Below, one piece after another: positions 20,780 through 29,366 of a stretch of DNA of 60,509 nt. The notes below the pieces were generated by a model, which was not told where the DNA came from, ran no database searches, and saw only the letters and a program-made list of their open reading frames with translations. Source of the DNA: a virus; the IMG/VR virus record IMGVR_UViG_3300007511_000023, positions 1 to 60,509 of that record; one strand, written 5' to 3'. How positions within the stretch are numbered: position 1 is the first letter of the stretch; the number at the start of each line of letters is the position of its first letter. Both the position numbers and the translations under genes were made by a program.

Positions 20780-21337
20780 CTACAAGTGCTCATGTAAGCC
20801 CTTCCTCTTTATAGTGCCAAGAGGCAAATAAACGTATTCCACTTCAATGTAAAGTTCGTTTTCATCTGAAAATAGATAAGCATTTATTTCAAACTTCTTG
20901 TCTTTAGTTCTCCACCTTGTCTCAATTTCGGCGAGTCCAACCCTCATCGCATAACACTCACTAACGAAAACCAACTCATCAAGGAGGGACTCCTTCGTAA
21001 CATTTCTTCTGTAATATTTTCCGTATTTCGTATTAAGTCCCTCAACAATCTTGTTGTACTGCTTAAAACAATTACTTTCTGTGATTCCTTCTGGGCCCAG
21101 TAAAAGATATGCTTTTCCTATTCTCTTGCCTGCGAATTCCAGTAGAATTTCTGAGCGGAAATCGTCTCCCAGCCAGCCTAAGAACCTCATGTATCCCCAG
21201 TCTGTGTCTCCCCACAAATACTTATAATCTTTGTATTCCCGATAGGAGTCTGGCACTTCTTCACCCCATGGCAAACCCAGAGGGCTTCCAAAGGCTGCTG
21301 TTTGCAACATCAACACTGTTAACAGAACTCTTAACAC
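20780..21337 (-). CDS. Secreted protein, unknown
   Basis: 185 aa with a Sec signal peptide (about residues 1-17, cleavage after AAFGS). Mature part beta-rich with many aromatic residues, LLEFAGKRIGKAYLLLG and FEINAYLFSDENELYIEVEY, and two Cys (about 88 and 125). Probably periplasmic. The promoter at 21372-21400 lies just upstream. Confidence 0.65.
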   Translation of the reverse strand: MLRVLLTVLMLQTAAFGSPLGLPWGEEVPDSYREYKDYKYLWGDTDWGYMRFLGWLGDDFRSEILLEFAGKRIGKAYLLLGPEGITESNCFKQYNKIVEGLNTKYGKYYRRNVTKESLLDELVFVSECYAMRVGLAEIETRWRTKDKKFEINAYLFSDENELYIEVEYVYLPLGTIKRKGLHEHL

Positions 21338-21371
21338 TTCACTAATAACTATCCCTTGAATTATATATTTT

Positions 21372-21400
21372 ATGATATCATATCATTTTAAATTTTGCAA
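21372..21400 (-). promoter_or_regulatory. Possible promoter
   Basis: TTGCAA, 17 nt, TATCAT, within a TATGATATCATATCAT palindromic run that could also be an operator. Confidence 0.5.
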
Positions 21401-21511
21401 GTTCTTTTTTCCTGTTTCTTGTCTTTTTTCCTGTTTCTTGTCTGATGTCCTTCCTATCTTCTCAACTCGACGAGGAGGAAGAGGGAAGAGAATGTATTTG
21501 CGAATGTTCAC
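21383..21511 (-). CDS. Possible 42-aa basic protein
   Basis: GTG at 21511 in a GTGA overlap. The C-terminal half is coded by a tandem 20-bp repeat (about 21404-21443), giving DKKQEKRQETGKK. Translation is plausible but weakly supported. Confidence 0.4.
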   Translation of the reverse strand: MNIRKYILFPLPPRRVEKIGRTSDKKQEKRQETGKKNLQNLK

Positions 21512-21738
21512 TCTAAACCTACGCTGTGTAACATACTAACAAACTCGGACTGAGTATACGGCACTTTACGTATGGCGGGCCCAACTGTCTTAAACCAGTA
21601 TACACTCACACGCCAATCTGCCTCGTAAGGTTCAGCAAAAATATGCCCCAGCACAATACCGTATAAATACACATCTCTCAAGTTAGTGTACATGTTCTTC
21701 TTTACCAAGGCACCTATTGCTATCGGTTGGCGGAACAC
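21508..21738 (-). CDS. SH3-like small protein (IGALVKK type)
   Basis: 76 aa, GTG at 21738. PIAIGALVKKNMY, YGIVLGHIFAEP, VSVYWFKT: the KVGDLV strand order with IGALV. It shares this variant with the zinc-knuckle protein at 11764. Confidence 0.58.
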   Translation of the reverse strand: MFRQPIAIGALVKKNMYTNLRDVYLYGIVLGHIFAEPYEADWRVSVYWFKTVGPAIRKVPYTQSEFVSMLHSVGLE

Positions 21739-21747
21739 AGCGCAAGC

Positions 21748-21972
21748 CTAATCCTTGTCATAGCTTTTTTGATATGTTTTCAGAGCCATAACCAGGCGAG
21801 CGTGAAGATCCGCGATATGCTTCTCTTGGTGTTCCACGGGCTCAGTAAAATCAATAAAAGACTGTAGAACATTTTCAATGCCGTACCTGCCTATCATTTT
21901 TACTAAGTCCTTGCGTGGGCCGAGTGGCTCTTCCGTAGCTTGAGGATGGCTTTCTTCTAATTCTTCTGCCAT
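21748..21972 (-). CDS. Small helical protein, unknown
   Basis: 74 aa, ATG at 21972 overlapping the gene at 21957 by 16 nt. Acidic N-terminus, then helices (MIGRYGIENVLQSFIDF). No family recognised. Confidence 0.55.
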   Translation of the reverse strand: MAEELEESHPQATEEPLGPRKDLVKMIGRYGIENVLQSFIDFTEPVEHQEKHIADLHARLVMALKTYQKSYDKD

Positions 21973-22175
21973 AATGATTTGCCCCCATTGTATCTCTTAT
22001 CTATAGAGCTTATGAGTTCTATGTCTGATTTAAATAAAAAGTGCCGAGTGCCCCTTATCAACACACAGAGTATTCCTACTTCGTTTGCTTCGGAACAAAC
22101 AAGTCCCAAATTGTTGAAAAGCCCGTAAGTGTGAAGGGACACCCCTGGCACTTTAACCAGATCTCCTACTTTCAT
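21957..22175 (-). CDS. KVGDLV small protein
   Basis: 72 aa, ATG at 22175. MKVGDLVKVPGVSL, LGLVCSEANEVGILCVLIRG, IELISS. It has the family core but the tail is replaced by IDKRYNGGKSLWQKN. It follows the prolyl isomerase gene. Confidence 0.68.
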   Translation of the reverse strand: MKVGDLVKVPGVSLHTYGLFNNLGLVCSEANEVGILCVLIRGTRHFLFKSDIELISSIDKRYNGGKSLWQKN

Positions 22176-22201
22176 AATAATAAGTAGTATTTAAAGGTAT
22201 A

Positions 22202-22639
22202 TTACTCGATGTCAACCACTTCGATGTCGAAGTTTAAAACCTTTCCAGCCATCGGATGATTGAAGTCCACCACAACTGCTTCGCCCTTATCTTCTTGCAG
22301 CGTACCAACCAGTGGGAAGCCGGCTTCGTTTGTTCCCTGAATTACTTCTCCTTGTGTGAAGACGAAATTTTCCGGGAAGTTCTCTTTCGAAACTTCTACG
22401 ATTGCTTCGAGGTTCCTCTCTCCATATGCCTGATCAGGCGATAGATTGATAGTCTTGGTATCTCCCGTCTTCATGCCTGTCAAGGCAGCGTCGAAACCAG
22501 CAATAACCTGTCCGGCGCCGACTTCAACATCGATAGGGGTTCCACGATCGTACGAACTGTCAAATACAGTGCCGTCGTCGAAAGTTCCCTTATAATGTAC
22601 CTTAACCTTGTTTCCTGTCTCTACTGTTTTATTACTCAC
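22202..22639 (-). CDS. FKBP-type peptidyl-prolyl isomerase, SlyD-like
   Basis: 145 aa, GTG at 22639. FKBP core: VKVHYKGTFDDGTVFDSSYDRG, VIAGFDAALTGMKTGD, then an inserted-flap segment (FPENFVFTQGEVI) and NHPMAGKVLNFDIEV typical of SlyD/FkpB. Lacks the His-rich metal tail of SlyD. It catalyses Xaa-Pro isomerisation and acts as a chaperone in the cytoplasm. Its own promoter lies at 22689-22717. One of several folding factors in this genome. Confidence 0.9.
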   Translation of the reverse strand: MSNKTVETGNKVKVHYKGTFDDGTVFDSSYDRGTPIDVEVGAGQVIAGFDAALTGMKTGDTKTINLSPDQAYGERNLEAIVEVSKENFPENFVFTQGEVIQGTNEAGFPLVGTLQEDKGEAVVVDFNHPMAGKVLNFDIEVVDIE

Positions 22640-22688
22640 TTTTGCTCCTTTAAGTGTTCGACAGCCTTACGTCGAATTTTGTTTGTAT

Positions 22689-22717
22689 ATAGTATCACAT
22701 TATTTTAAAAAAATCAA
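22689..22717 (-). promoter_or_regulatory. Sigma70-type promoter for the isomerase gene
   Basis: TTGATT, 17 nt, TACTAT, 50 nt upstream of the GTG. Confidence 0.58.
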
Positions 22718-22720
22718 TTA

Positions 22721-22987
22721 TTATTTTTTGTTTTTTTCTATCTTGTCTCTTATCTCTGAAATATCCTTTTGGAGATTTTTCATTTGTAGAGTCATCAGTC
22801 TCATCTCTTGTACAACTTTTGACTCCTTCTTGCTTCTTATGTTTGTTACGTCGATAGACAGGGAATTAGACTCCGCAGTCGTTCTCATTATCATAAAACT
22901 GACACCCACCAAGCCCAATAGGAGGACTATTGTAACCGTATTCATCAGAAATTCAAGTTTTCTCTTTTTCTGTCGACTTAACGCCAT
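22721..22987 (-). CDS. Membrane-anchored coiled-coil protein
   Basis: 88 aa: basic N-terminus (SRQKKRKLEF), membrane helix at about 16-35, then a coiled coil to the Lys-rich end (MKNLQKDISEIRDKIEKNKK). A Rz-like, spanin-like or holin-accessory role cannot be excluded. Confidence 0.6.
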   Translation of the reverse strand: MALSRQKKRKLEFLMNTVTIVLLLGLVGVSFMIMRTTAESNSLSIDVTNIRSKKESKVVQEMRLMTLQMKNLQKDISEIRDKIEKNKK

Positions 22988-22988
22988 C

Positions 22989-23186
22989 TCAAACCTTCTC
23001 GATATAACTATCGCGTGGCCGAAACACTTGTTTCACACGAAAAATCATCTTTTGCGGCATCGTTAGTGAACTATATGCATTGAAGCACACCTCCGTCATA
23101 AGTGCGTCTGCTGGACTTTTAGTCCTCTTATAGTCCAGTTTGTCTTCTGGTGGTATACTCTCACTCTCATGTTTATTATTGCTCAA
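22989..23186 (-). CDS. Small protein, unknown
   Basis: 65 aa from the TTG at 23186, 8 nt after AGGAG; the longer frame runs over the lipoprotein gene and is rejected. Polar N-terminus, then TEVCFNAYSSLTMPQKMIF. Unknown. Confidence 0.5.
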   Translation of the reverse strand: MSNNKHESESIPPEDKLDYKRTKSPADALMTEVCFNAYSSLTMPQKMIFRVKQVFRPRDSYIEKV

Positions 23187-23187
23187 T

Positions 23188-23487
23188 TTATTTTCTCCTT
23201 TCTGGCGTACATTCCATAAGCCAACAATATGTTCTACTATCTCCAGGCACCATGCACTCCGACGTGCATACCTGATTGTGCATTTTGGTACTAGGACTAT
23301 GGCATATCCACCTGTCCTCACAGGGAACACTAACATCCCCCGACATCTCAAACGTGGCGCAGTCAGTGTCGACATGGCTTATAATTTCAGAAGGAACATG
23401 GGTTGCCCCAACGTCAGCTTCTTCCTGTCCGCATGCCAAAACAAACATGAACAGCAGCACACAACAAAGTATTTTATTCAAAATCAT
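23188..23487 (-). CDS. Cys-rich lipoprotein
   Basis: 99 aa. Signal peptide with lipobox VLAC (Cys19), then about eight Cys in the mature part (DCATFEM, VPCEDRWICH, VCTSECM, YCWLMEC). Likely disulfide-rich and on the periplasmic face. It overlaps the Smr gene by 14 nt. Confidence 0.68.
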   Translation of the reverse strand: MILNKILCCVLLFMFVLACGQEEADVGATHVPSEIISHVDTDCATFEMSGDVSVPCEDRWICHSPSTKMHNQVCTSECMVPGDSRTYCWLMECTPERRK

Positions 23488-23710
23488 AGATAGACTCCTC
23501 TACAACAATCAAGCTTCCATGATTGTACATGCTTTCATTATAACAGGAGTACTTATAGTTTTTAACAACTTCTTTAACAATCTCTTTCATTTTTTCAGAA
23601 TTGCCAGTAATAATCCTGCACGGTGGCTCAGCCCAGTTTAAAAAATTACAAACCAGGTTCTCAACGTCTCCGTGCTTTGTCTTGTGCAAATCCAATGTCT
23701 TGAGCTTCAT
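23474..23710 (-). CDS. Smr-like domain protein
   Basis: 78 aa. LDLHKTKHGDVENLVCNFL and IITGNSEKMKEIVKEVV match the two hallmarks of the Smr domain (LDLH-x-x-x-H and the TG-x-(G/S) loop). Smr domains nick or cleave nucleic acids, and some act in ribosome rescue. Here it is a minimal stand-alone version 6 nt after DnaK. Activity untested; the loop lacks the usual GxG. Confidence 0.68.
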   Translation of the reverse strand: MKLKTLDLHKTKHGDVENLVCNFLNWAEPPCRIITGNSEKMKEIVKEVVKNYKYSCYNESMYNHGSLIVVEESIYDFE

Positions 23711-23716
23711 CCTCTC

Positions 23717-25597
23717 TTAGACTTCCTCAAATTCAGCATCTACGACGTCGTCATCCTGATCCGCAGGCTCTTCACTTGATGGCTCTTGCTTTGCTGCCGA
23801 CTCATACATTTCTTTGCCTGCAGCCTGCATTGCCTGTGTCAACAGCTCAAGCTCTTTCTTGATTAACTCCGGTGTACTTTCCTGAGTTAAGCACATTCTT
23901 GCCGACTCTATTGCTCTTTGCACGTCGCCGCTGGTAGCTTCTGAAATCTTATCCGGGTTTTCTTTGAGAAGTTTTTCTGCTTGAAATACCGTTGATTCAA
24001 GCTTGTTCTTGTCCTCTACCTGTTGGCGGCGTTCCTTATCTTTCGATTCGTTAGCCTTTGCTTCTGCCACCATCCTATCCACCTCGCCCTTAGACAAGGA
24101 TCCTCCAGACTTCTCGATAACAATCTTTTGTTCCTTGTTTGTAGCTTTATCAGTCGCAATTACGCTTACAATTCCGTTGGCGTCGATATCGAACTTAACA
24201 TCGATTTGAGGAACTCCGCGAGGAAGAGGCGGGATGCCATCAAGCTTGAACACTCCCAAAACCTTATTATCTGCTGCGAACTCCCTTTCCCCTTGCAAAA
24301 CTTTGATATCAACGGCAGGCTGACTATCAGCAGCAGTTGTAAAAACCTGTGATTTAGAACAAGGTATCGTTGTGTTCCTGTCGATAAGCCTTGTCATAAC
24401 ACCTCCCATTGTCTCGATACCTAGCGATAATGGAGTCACGTCAAGAAGAAGCAAATCCCTTACTTCTCCCGTAAACACTCCACCCTGCACTCCGGCGCCG
24501 AGCGCTACAACCTCGTCTGGATTGACGGAAGAGTTTGCCTGCTTACCGAAGAAATCTTCCACTGCCTTACGGACACAGGGGATCCTTGTAGAGCCTCCAA
24601 CCAAAATCACTTCGTCTATCTCCGACGATGACATGCTAGCGTCCTCAAGCGCATTCTTGACTGGTTCAATAGTCTTTTTGACTAACTCATCTATCATCTG
24701 CTCAAACTTGGAGCGGTTCAAGGTGAGCTGCAAGTGCTTTGGGCCGGAGGCATCGGCAGTGATAAATGGAAGATTCACATCCGTCTGCTGAGTGCTTGAC
24801 AATTCTATTTTAGCTTTTTCTGCTGCTTCTCTCAACCTCTGCATTACCATGGAATCTTTCGATACGTCGATGCCAGAATCTTTCTTAAACTCTTCGACTA
24901 TCCACTGGATTAGAACCCTGTCAACATCGTCACCACCAAGATGCGTGTCCCCATTCGTACTTAGAACCTCGACTACGCCATCAGCTATCTCAAGCACAGA
25001 GACATCAAAGGTGCCGCCGCCCAAATCGTATACAACAATCTTCTTTTCATCCTGCTTGTCAAGCCCATAAGCAAGAGCTGCAGCAGTTGGCTCGTTGATT
25101 ATTCTCTTAACCACAAGTCCAGCAATCTGTCCAGCGTCGCGGGTTGCTTGTCGCTGAGCGTCGTTAAAGTAAGCTGGGACAGTAATGACTGCCTCCTTCA
25201 CTTCCTCCCCTAGATAAGATTCAGCTGCTGACTTCAGCTTAATAAGAACCTGAGCGCTGATTTCTTGAGGAGCTAATCCTTTTCCGTTTAACACAATCTC
25301 GCAGGATCCGGATGCTGACTTCTTTACTTCGTAGGGCATCTCAGATGCCTCTTTCGTCACCTCTTCATAGTTCATCCCCATAAATCTCTTGGCGGAGTAG
25401 ACGGTGTTCTTGGCATTCGTAACAGCCTGCCTTCGAGCTGGATTGCCGACAACTCTTTCTCCGCTTTGCAGATACCCCACTACCGATGGAGTAGTTCTGG
25501 CTCCCTCTTCGTTTGTGATTATCTTTGGGCTGTCGCCCTCCATGACAGCGACGGCGCTATTGGTTGTTCCTAAATCAATTCCGATAACTTTTGACAT
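23717..25597 (-). CDS. dnaK: Chaperone DnaK (Hsp70)
   Basis: 626 aa, full length. [17 protein letters not shown] at the N-terminus, [36 protein letters not shown] and [11 protein letters not shown] in the ATPase domain, the substrate domain after residue 385, and the conserved end [12 protein letters not shown]. It binds unfolded peptides in an ATP cycle and normally needs DnaJ and GrpE, neither of which is seen here, so host partners are probably used. First gene of an operon with Smr and two small genes. Confidence 0.97.
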   Translation of the reverse strand: MSKVIGIDLGTTNSAVAVMEGDSPKIITNEEGARTTPSVVGYLQSGERVVGNPARRQAVTNAKNTVYSAKRFMGMNYEEVTKEASEMPYEVKKSASGSCEIVLNGKGLAPQEISAQVLIKLKSAAESYLGEEVKEAVITVPAYFNDAQRQATRDAGQIAGLVVKRIINEPTAAALAYGLDKQDEKKIVVYDLGGGTFDVSVLEIADGVVEVLSTNGDTHLGGDDVDRVLIQWIVEEFKKDSGIDVSKDSMVMQRLREAAEKAKIELSSTQQTDVNLPFITADASGPKHLQLTLNRSKFEQMIDELVKKTIEPVKNALEDASMSSSEIDEVILVGGSTRIPCVRKAVEDFFGKQANSSVNPDEVVALGAGVQGGVFTGEVRDLLLLDVTPLSLGIETMGGVMTRLIDRNTTIPCSKSQVFTTAADSQPAVDIKVLQGEREFAADNKVLGVFKLDGIPPLPRGVPQIDVKFDIDANGIVSVIATDKATNKEQKIVIEKSGGSLSKGEVDRMVAEAKANESKDKERRQQVEDKNKLESTVFQAEKLLKENPDKISEATSGDVQRAIESARMCLTQESTPELIKKELELLTQAMQAAGKEMYESAAKQEPSSEEPADQDDDVVDAEFEEV

Positions 25598-25675
25598 TTT
25601 TCAAGTTTCTCCTTTTTGTGTTCCCGGACTTCATATACTATAAGCACGCATTTCCTGTGTGCAAGCTTTTTTTAA

Positions 25676-25704
25676 ACTATATCAGATTTTATGTTATTTT
25701 TCAA
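25676..25704 (-). promoter_or_regulatory. Sigma70-type promoter for dnaK
   Basis: TTGAAA, 17 nt, TATAGT. The upstream gene ends within it. No CIRCE-type heat-shock element is seen in 25598-25675. Confidence 0.6.
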
Positions 25705-25978
25705 GACTTTTGTCAATTGTTTTGTGACGGATCAGCCAGTTTGTTGTAACCCATCCCCTTCTTGTGCCTTCTTTTTTCGAAAATGCTTTTTCGAAGTAAT
25801 GCTCATATTCAGAGCCAGGAACCATGCACACCAACGCTCGCTTTCTATTTTTTTGAAAGCCGCCGTCGATATTGTCGATTCTTACTACTATGCCTATCCA
25901 CTCTCTTCCATAAAGAACGTGATTCACTATGTCTCCCACTTCGATGTCTACGCCGTTCTTCTTCCATATATGAGGCAT
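25694..25978 (-). CDS. EVGDIV SH3-like small protein
   Basis: 94 aa. VDIEVGDIVNHVLYG, WIGIVVRIDNI, RALVCMVPG, then a basic tail. A longer relative of the KVGDLV family. Confidence 0.64.
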   Translation of the reverse strand: MPHIWKKNGVDIEVGDIVNHVLYGREWIGIVVRIDNIDGGFQKNRKRALVCMVPGSEYEHYFEKAFSKKEGTRRGWVTTNWLIRHKTIDKSLEK

Positions 25979-26096
25979 TTTTTTCTTGCACCTGTGTTAT
26001 CTCGGATTTACTATCGTTAACTAAAACTAAAATACCTAGACACGCCCAAGCGATGATCCACAAGACAAGAACCAAATTCATAAACTTGCTGTCCAC
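25845..26096 (-). CDS. Small membrane protein with long overlap
   Basis: 83 aa from the GTG at 26096. N-terminal membrane helix (MNLVLVLWIIAWACLGILVL), then a polar, Arg/Ser-rich tail that overlaps the next gene by 134 nt in another frame. The overlap is far longer than any other here. Either the tail is real or the true stop was lost through a frameshift. Confidence 0.45.
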   Translation of the reverse strand: MDSKFMNLVLVLWIIAWACLGILVLVNDSKSEITQVQEKNASYMEEERRRHRSGRHSESRSLWKRVDRHSSKNRQYRRRLSKK

Positions 26097-26142
26097 TTAT
26101 TAATTATCTTCCTTACATGTCGTTTGGCAAACTTTTGTCATA

Positions 26143-26241
26143 TCATTTCGCGGTACACATATATTTGATTGCAAATATTGCGGCAGTCAACAGTGCAGCT
26201 AGCACATGGAGGAGAAAATTTCTCTTAAACCTCTCAATCAT
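26143..26241 (-). CDS. 32-aa membrane peptide
   Basis: MIERFKRNFLLHVLAALLTA then AIFAIKYMCTAK; starts in an 8-nt overlap with the gene at 26234. One membrane helix, basic N-terminus. Confidence 0.5.
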   Translation of the reverse strand: MIERFKRNFLLHVLAALLTAAIFAIKYMCTAK

Positions 26242-26830
26242 CCGTTTCATACGTCATAACACCAATAATATCTACCAACTTACCTACGTACATTGATGCC
26301 ACATCATGCCTACCCCTGGCTTTTGCGTCCTCTACTAAGGAGACAAGCTTTTTAAAGCAAAGTTCACAGTTTATATAGAATTCAACTGCCTCAAAAACTG
26401 CCCTTGTGGCAGAAAAGTTTACAGACTTCCCTACCTGGCGGAATATCATTTTCTGATTCCTTTCATTTATAGTCTCCAAAAGAACCAGTGCCTCAGAATC
26501 AGAGCCAGATTGAGTTTTTTTAGTATCAAAGTCCGCTTTTACTACAAAATTACTGAACCGTATCCTGTTCAAAGATTTATATTTCTTTGAATTCGCGGCG
26601 CATAAACCCGAAAAGAGAGCGTCGACGACGCCGTCTCCGGCACACTTAAGCTTCTTGTTCGTTCCGCTATGCGAGTAAGAACAAGTAACTTCTGACACGC
26701 TTTTGTCGACAGACTCCTTTATAACAATAGAGTCTGGTGTCATGTCACAAATATCTGACAACAATATCTCTTTAAATATTTTCTTTATGCTTTCTTTTTT
26801 TACTTCTTCAGGACGTGTCCGTGTTGGCAT
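26234..26830 (-). CDS. Stand-alone LeuA-regulatory-like domain protein
   Basis: 198 aa, ATG at 26830. Residues about 58-155 resemble the leucine-binding/dimerisation domain of isopropylmalate synthase: GDGVVDALFSGLC, strands FSNFVVKADF and ALVLLETIN, and a helix ARAVFEAVEFYIN. No catalytic TIM barrel is present. It may bind a small ligand or form assemblies. It follows a small ferredoxin-fold-like gene with a 1-nt overlap. The fold is my reading of the motif order; only a profile search could confirm it. Confidence 0.55.
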   Translation of the reverse strand: MPTRTRPEEVKKESIKKIFKEILLSDICDMTPDSIVIKESVDKSVSEVTCSYSHSGTNKKLKCAGDGVVDALFSGLCAANSKKYKSLNRIRFSNFVVKADFDTKKTQSGSDSEALVLLETINERNQKMIFRQVGKSVNFSATRAVFEAVEFYINCELCFKKLVSLVEDAKARGRHDVASMYVGKLVDIIGVMTYETDD

Positions 26831-27204
26831 CACTCCACACGTTCCAGCGAAGGCGAAACCTTGAATATTCTCTGAACATTTTTTGTCTTTTTCATTGATC
26901 TGAGGATGTCAATTTTCACATTTTCTGGAGTTTGAAACTCTCCTTGCAAACTGGGGATGAATTTAACGCTCAATCCTGCTACGTATCTCTTTTCTGCTAT
27001 CGGCTCGTTGCCCACAACAACCGTAACGATAGTGACGTGAGGAAGCGCTCGAATATCGACTAGAATGTCATCCAAGCCTCGCTGCTTGTCCCCGCCATCG
27101 ATAGTATAGCCTATCATGCAATAAAATTTGTATATGCCGCGTTGACGGCTTCTTCCCTTTTCTTCTGAAATTTCTTTAAAGTATTTCTTTAATTCTCTTT
27201 CCAT
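26830..27204 (-). CDS. Conserved phage protein, ferredoxin-like fold
   Basis: 124 aa. ILVDIRALPHVTIVTVVVG, then AGLSVKFIPS and a helix with KTKNVQRIFKV give a beta-alpha-beta-beta-alpha-beta order. I recall proteins with a D-I-R-x-(I/L)-x-x-V-T-x-V motif in large marine phages, without known function. Coupled to the LeuA-like gene. Confidence 0.58.
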   Translation of the reverse strand: MERELKKYFKEISEEKGRSRQRGIYKFYCMIGYTIDGGDKQRGLDDILVDIRALPHVTIVTVVVGNEPIAEKRYVAGLSVKFIPSLQGEFQTPENVKIDILRSMKKTKNVQRIFKVSPSLERVE

Positions 27205-27257
27205 GATTTGTGTCCCTATTCAGATTCTGTAATAAATAGTAAATTATTTCTTCTTTA

Positions 27258-27605
27258 TCATGCATAAATTTGCACAAACATTATAACAAACGATAAAAAT
27301 ACACATATCATTGTTTTCGGAGTGAACATGCTTTCTCCGAAAAAGTAGTGAGTCATGATTGGGAATGTCAAGTACGACAAGCCAAAGCTTAAAAAGCGCG
27401 CGCCCCACAAGGACTTATCAAGAGAGTTGGTGGCTTGCCCCCAAGCGTACCAAAATAGAAGGCCGCAGGGGATTCCAAAAACAATCACGGATAACAGTCC
27501 TTTGCCTGCCCACCACTCACTCAAAAATTGCATATTAAGTTGCAGCCAGCTGAGTATGTGTGCAGATACAAACAAGAGCGCTGCTATAACTATGCCTTTA
27601 CTCAC
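27258..27605 (-). CDS. Four-helix membrane protein
   Basis: 115 aa with four predicted membrane helices. WLQLNMQFLSEWW, VFGIPCGLLFWYAWG, WGARFLSFGLSYLTFPIMTHYFFGE and KTMICVFLSFVIMFVQI match a membrane family I recall from cyanophages and marine phages. Function unknown. Confidence 0.62.
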   Translation of the reverse strand: MSKGIVIAALLFVSAHILSWLQLNMQFLSEWWAGKGLLSVIVFGIPCGLLFWYAWGQATNSLDKSLWGARFLSFGLSYLTFPIMTHYFFGESMFTPKTMICVFLSFVIMFVQIYA

Positions 27606-27946
27606 TAATGTACATCCAGCGACAAGTTTGATAATTTCAAATCTATCTTAATTTCATGTATCAACATTGCTACCTTTGTTAATTTAAGTACGAACTCTGC
27701 GTCGATCTGATATTTTTCTTGTGATAAATCTGGAAATACTTTGTCTAAGTATTCCTCTAGTACATGAGCATTTAAGAAAAGTTCGCAAAGACACCTTATA
27801 GTGTATGCAGAGTACACATTCCTCTTGGAATAGTTGTCTTCCAACAGGCATTCTGCGCGGTGAAACACATTGTCGACATCCTTATAGAAAGCTAGCACAT
27901 CTTGCCTGCTTAAAGTCACTTTTCCAGGCGCTGGTGGCTTACTCAT
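27605..27946 (-). CDS. Helical protein, unknown
   Basis: 113 aa, helical throughout, with conserved-looking YSAYTIRCLCELFLNAHVLEEYL. Starts and ends in single-base overlaps with neighbours. No family recognised. Confidence 0.55.
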   Translation of the reverse strand: MSKPPAPGKVTLSRQDVLAFYKDVDNVFHRAECLLEDNYSKRNVYSAYTIRCLCELFLNAHVLEEYLDKVFPDLSQEKYQIDAEFVLKLTKVAMLIHEIKIDLKLSNLSLDVH

Positions 27947-28356
27947 TATAGCAACCTTCCCTTCCCCCAGAAATGCCGTTCTTTTCTATTTTGCACAATC
28001 AAGAACGCATCAATGTACTTATCACCCCTTCTTTCTACGATTCTTGCCTGGTAAAGCTCCAAGATTCCGTATTTTGGCTTTGGTTGTCGCTTTGCATACT
28101 TCTTTCTAGGGGGAGGCTTGTTGAGAAAATTTACACAAGCCTGAGCCAACTCTTCGGCGGTTGCTTCAATCCCCTTGTACGCCTCAAAATCCATGTCGAT
28201 TCTAGCCGCGATCACCCAGCGCTTGGAGCCAAACTTGGGAATGTCCCAAAAATTGGAACCATGATACTTTCCCCTCTTTAGTTTCAAAGCATTGGTTTCA
28301 AAAAAATATTCCGGTATCTCTCTCAAATCACATTCGATTTCATTTAAATTAGACAT
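27946..28356 (-). CDS. Unknown protein with basic centre
   Basis: 136 aa from MSNLNEIECDLREI at 28356; the longer frame overlaps the glutaredoxin gene. Alpha/beta N-terminal half, then a Lys/Pro-rich segment (KPPPRKKYAKRQPKPKYG) and a final beta hairpin. Nucleic-acid binding is possible. Confidence 0.55.
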   Translation of the reverse strand: MSNLNEIECDLREIPEYFFETNALKLKRGKYHGSNFWDIPKFGSKRWVIAARIDMDFEAYKGIEATAEELAQACVNFLNKPPPRKKYAKRQPKPKYGILELYQARIVERRGDKYIDAFLIVQNRKERHFWGKGRLL

Positions 28357-28597
28357 CGAGCATGCCTGAAAGATCATCGTAGCCGCCAATAAAGCTTGTT
28401 TTGCCGGTAAGCTTGTTGTTTTCTAAAATGATGGGGATGGTAGCATGATTGTAATACCTCTTTGCTTCCTCCATGCCTTCGACGTCTTCTTCCATATTCA
28501 AAAAAACATATTCAAGACTTGCTTCCTTCAGAAGACGAATGGAGTTGATACAAAACGGACACCTAGATGTTCCATAAATTATATATCTGTTATCCAT
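28349..28597 (-). CDS. Glutaredoxin
   Basis: 82 aa from MDNRYIIYG at 28597. Active-site CPFC (about residues 13-16), cis-Pro in ATIPIIL and the GG motif FIGGYDDL: the standard small glutaredoxin. It can reduce ribonucleotide reductase or mixed disulfides in the cytoplasm. The upstream in-frame codons are not used. Confidence 0.88.
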   Translation of the reverse strand: MDNRYIIYGTSRCPFCINSIRLLKEASLEYVFLNMEEDVEGMEEAKRYYNHATIPIILENNKLTGKTSFIGGYDDLSGMLDV

Positions 28598-28886
28598 GCA
28601 ACAATGCCTTTCCCGCCAGTGTATCGTTAATGTCCTCAACATTCCCGACAACCACGATATCAGTACCAGACTGCCCCCTAGACAAAGAAATTGTACAAAA
28701 TTCTTCTATAGTGCTAATGCCGTCTATCATACCTTCGGCGAGCCTCTTCGACATTGAAGGATTCTGCCTGATATAAATAACGTGCTCTGGGTTTATGAAT
28801 ATATCTCTTAGGGTATATTTCATCTTGTTCACTGGTGATGCAGTAGGAGAAATGTTCCTGTACACCTCTTTAAGCTTAACAATCAT
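28590..28886 (-). CDS. FlbD-like small protein
   Basis: 98 aa. TLRDIFINPEHVIYIRQNPS then ISLSRGQSGTDIVVVG: the INPxxVxxI and S-L-S-x-G pattern resembles flagellar FlbD and similar phage proteins. The role in phages is unknown. It overlaps both neighbours. Confidence 0.52.
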   Translation of the reverse strand: MIVKLKEVYRNISPTASPVNKMKYTLRDIFINPEHVIYIRQNPSMSKRLAEGMIDGISTIEEFCTISLSRGQSGTDIVVVGNVEDINDTLAGKALLHG

Positions 28887-29098
28887 AATCTCATTCCCTC
28901 CTCTACTATATACGCTTGTCTCTTGTTAACCAACCATTGTGATCCTTCATATATGATGTTATAAGCGGAGTCAGTGTCGGACACTATCAAAAATACTCCA
29001 GGCTCTTTAAGCTTCTTTACATCCGTCGGATTGTCCCCGTTAAGAAGGACGGTGGCGGAGGGGATGTATATTAAATTGCTCTTATGTCGGTTCTTCAT
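28883..29098 (-). CDS. Small beta-rich protein, unknown
   Basis: 71 aa from the ATG at 29098, behind AGGGGGAGGAAA. IYIPSATVLLNG, GVFLIVSDTDSAYNIIYEG, WLVNKRQAYIV: a small beta-barrel pattern with TV-L-L. The longer frame upstream is not used. Confidence 0.55.
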   Translation of the reverse strand: MKNRHKSNLIYIPSATVLLNGDNPTDVKKLKEPGVFLIVSDTDSAYNIIYEGSQWLVNKRQAYIVEEGMRL

Positions 29099-29366
29099 TT
29101 TCCTCCCCCTCGCTTGCTGTATGAATCGCCGCAGCATAATCTGAAATTATCTTAGAGCAATCGTCTAAAAGCATGTCTGCTTTCAGTGCTTGACTTCTGG
29201 CGCTCTCTACCATCTCTAAAAACTTAGAAAAATTTCCACCTGCATCCAGGTTATTGACAGTATCAGATGCGTCTGCCAACTGACAGAGTGCCTTCTTTAC
29301 TAAGTCATCAACCTCTTGAGGTATGTCCTCTATCTCCACAGTATATTGTATTCTCACCTTCATCAC
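29082..29366 (-). CDS. Conserved phage protein, VEIEDIPxEV type
   Basis: 94 aa (ATG at 29366 or 29363). YTVEIEDIPQEVDDLV then a long helical region and an acidic end. I have seen this start in several marine phages. Function unknown. Confidence 0.58.
   Translation of the reverse strand: MMKVRIQYTVEIEDIPQEVDDLVKKALCQLADASDTVNNLDAGGNFSKFLEMVESARSQALKADMLLDDCSKIISDYAAAIHTASEGEENEEPT

Noticed and set aside
26234-26830. Complete 2-isopropylmalate synthase
   Set aside because: Only the C-terminal regulatory-type segment is seen; no catalytic barrel motif lies upstream or downstream.
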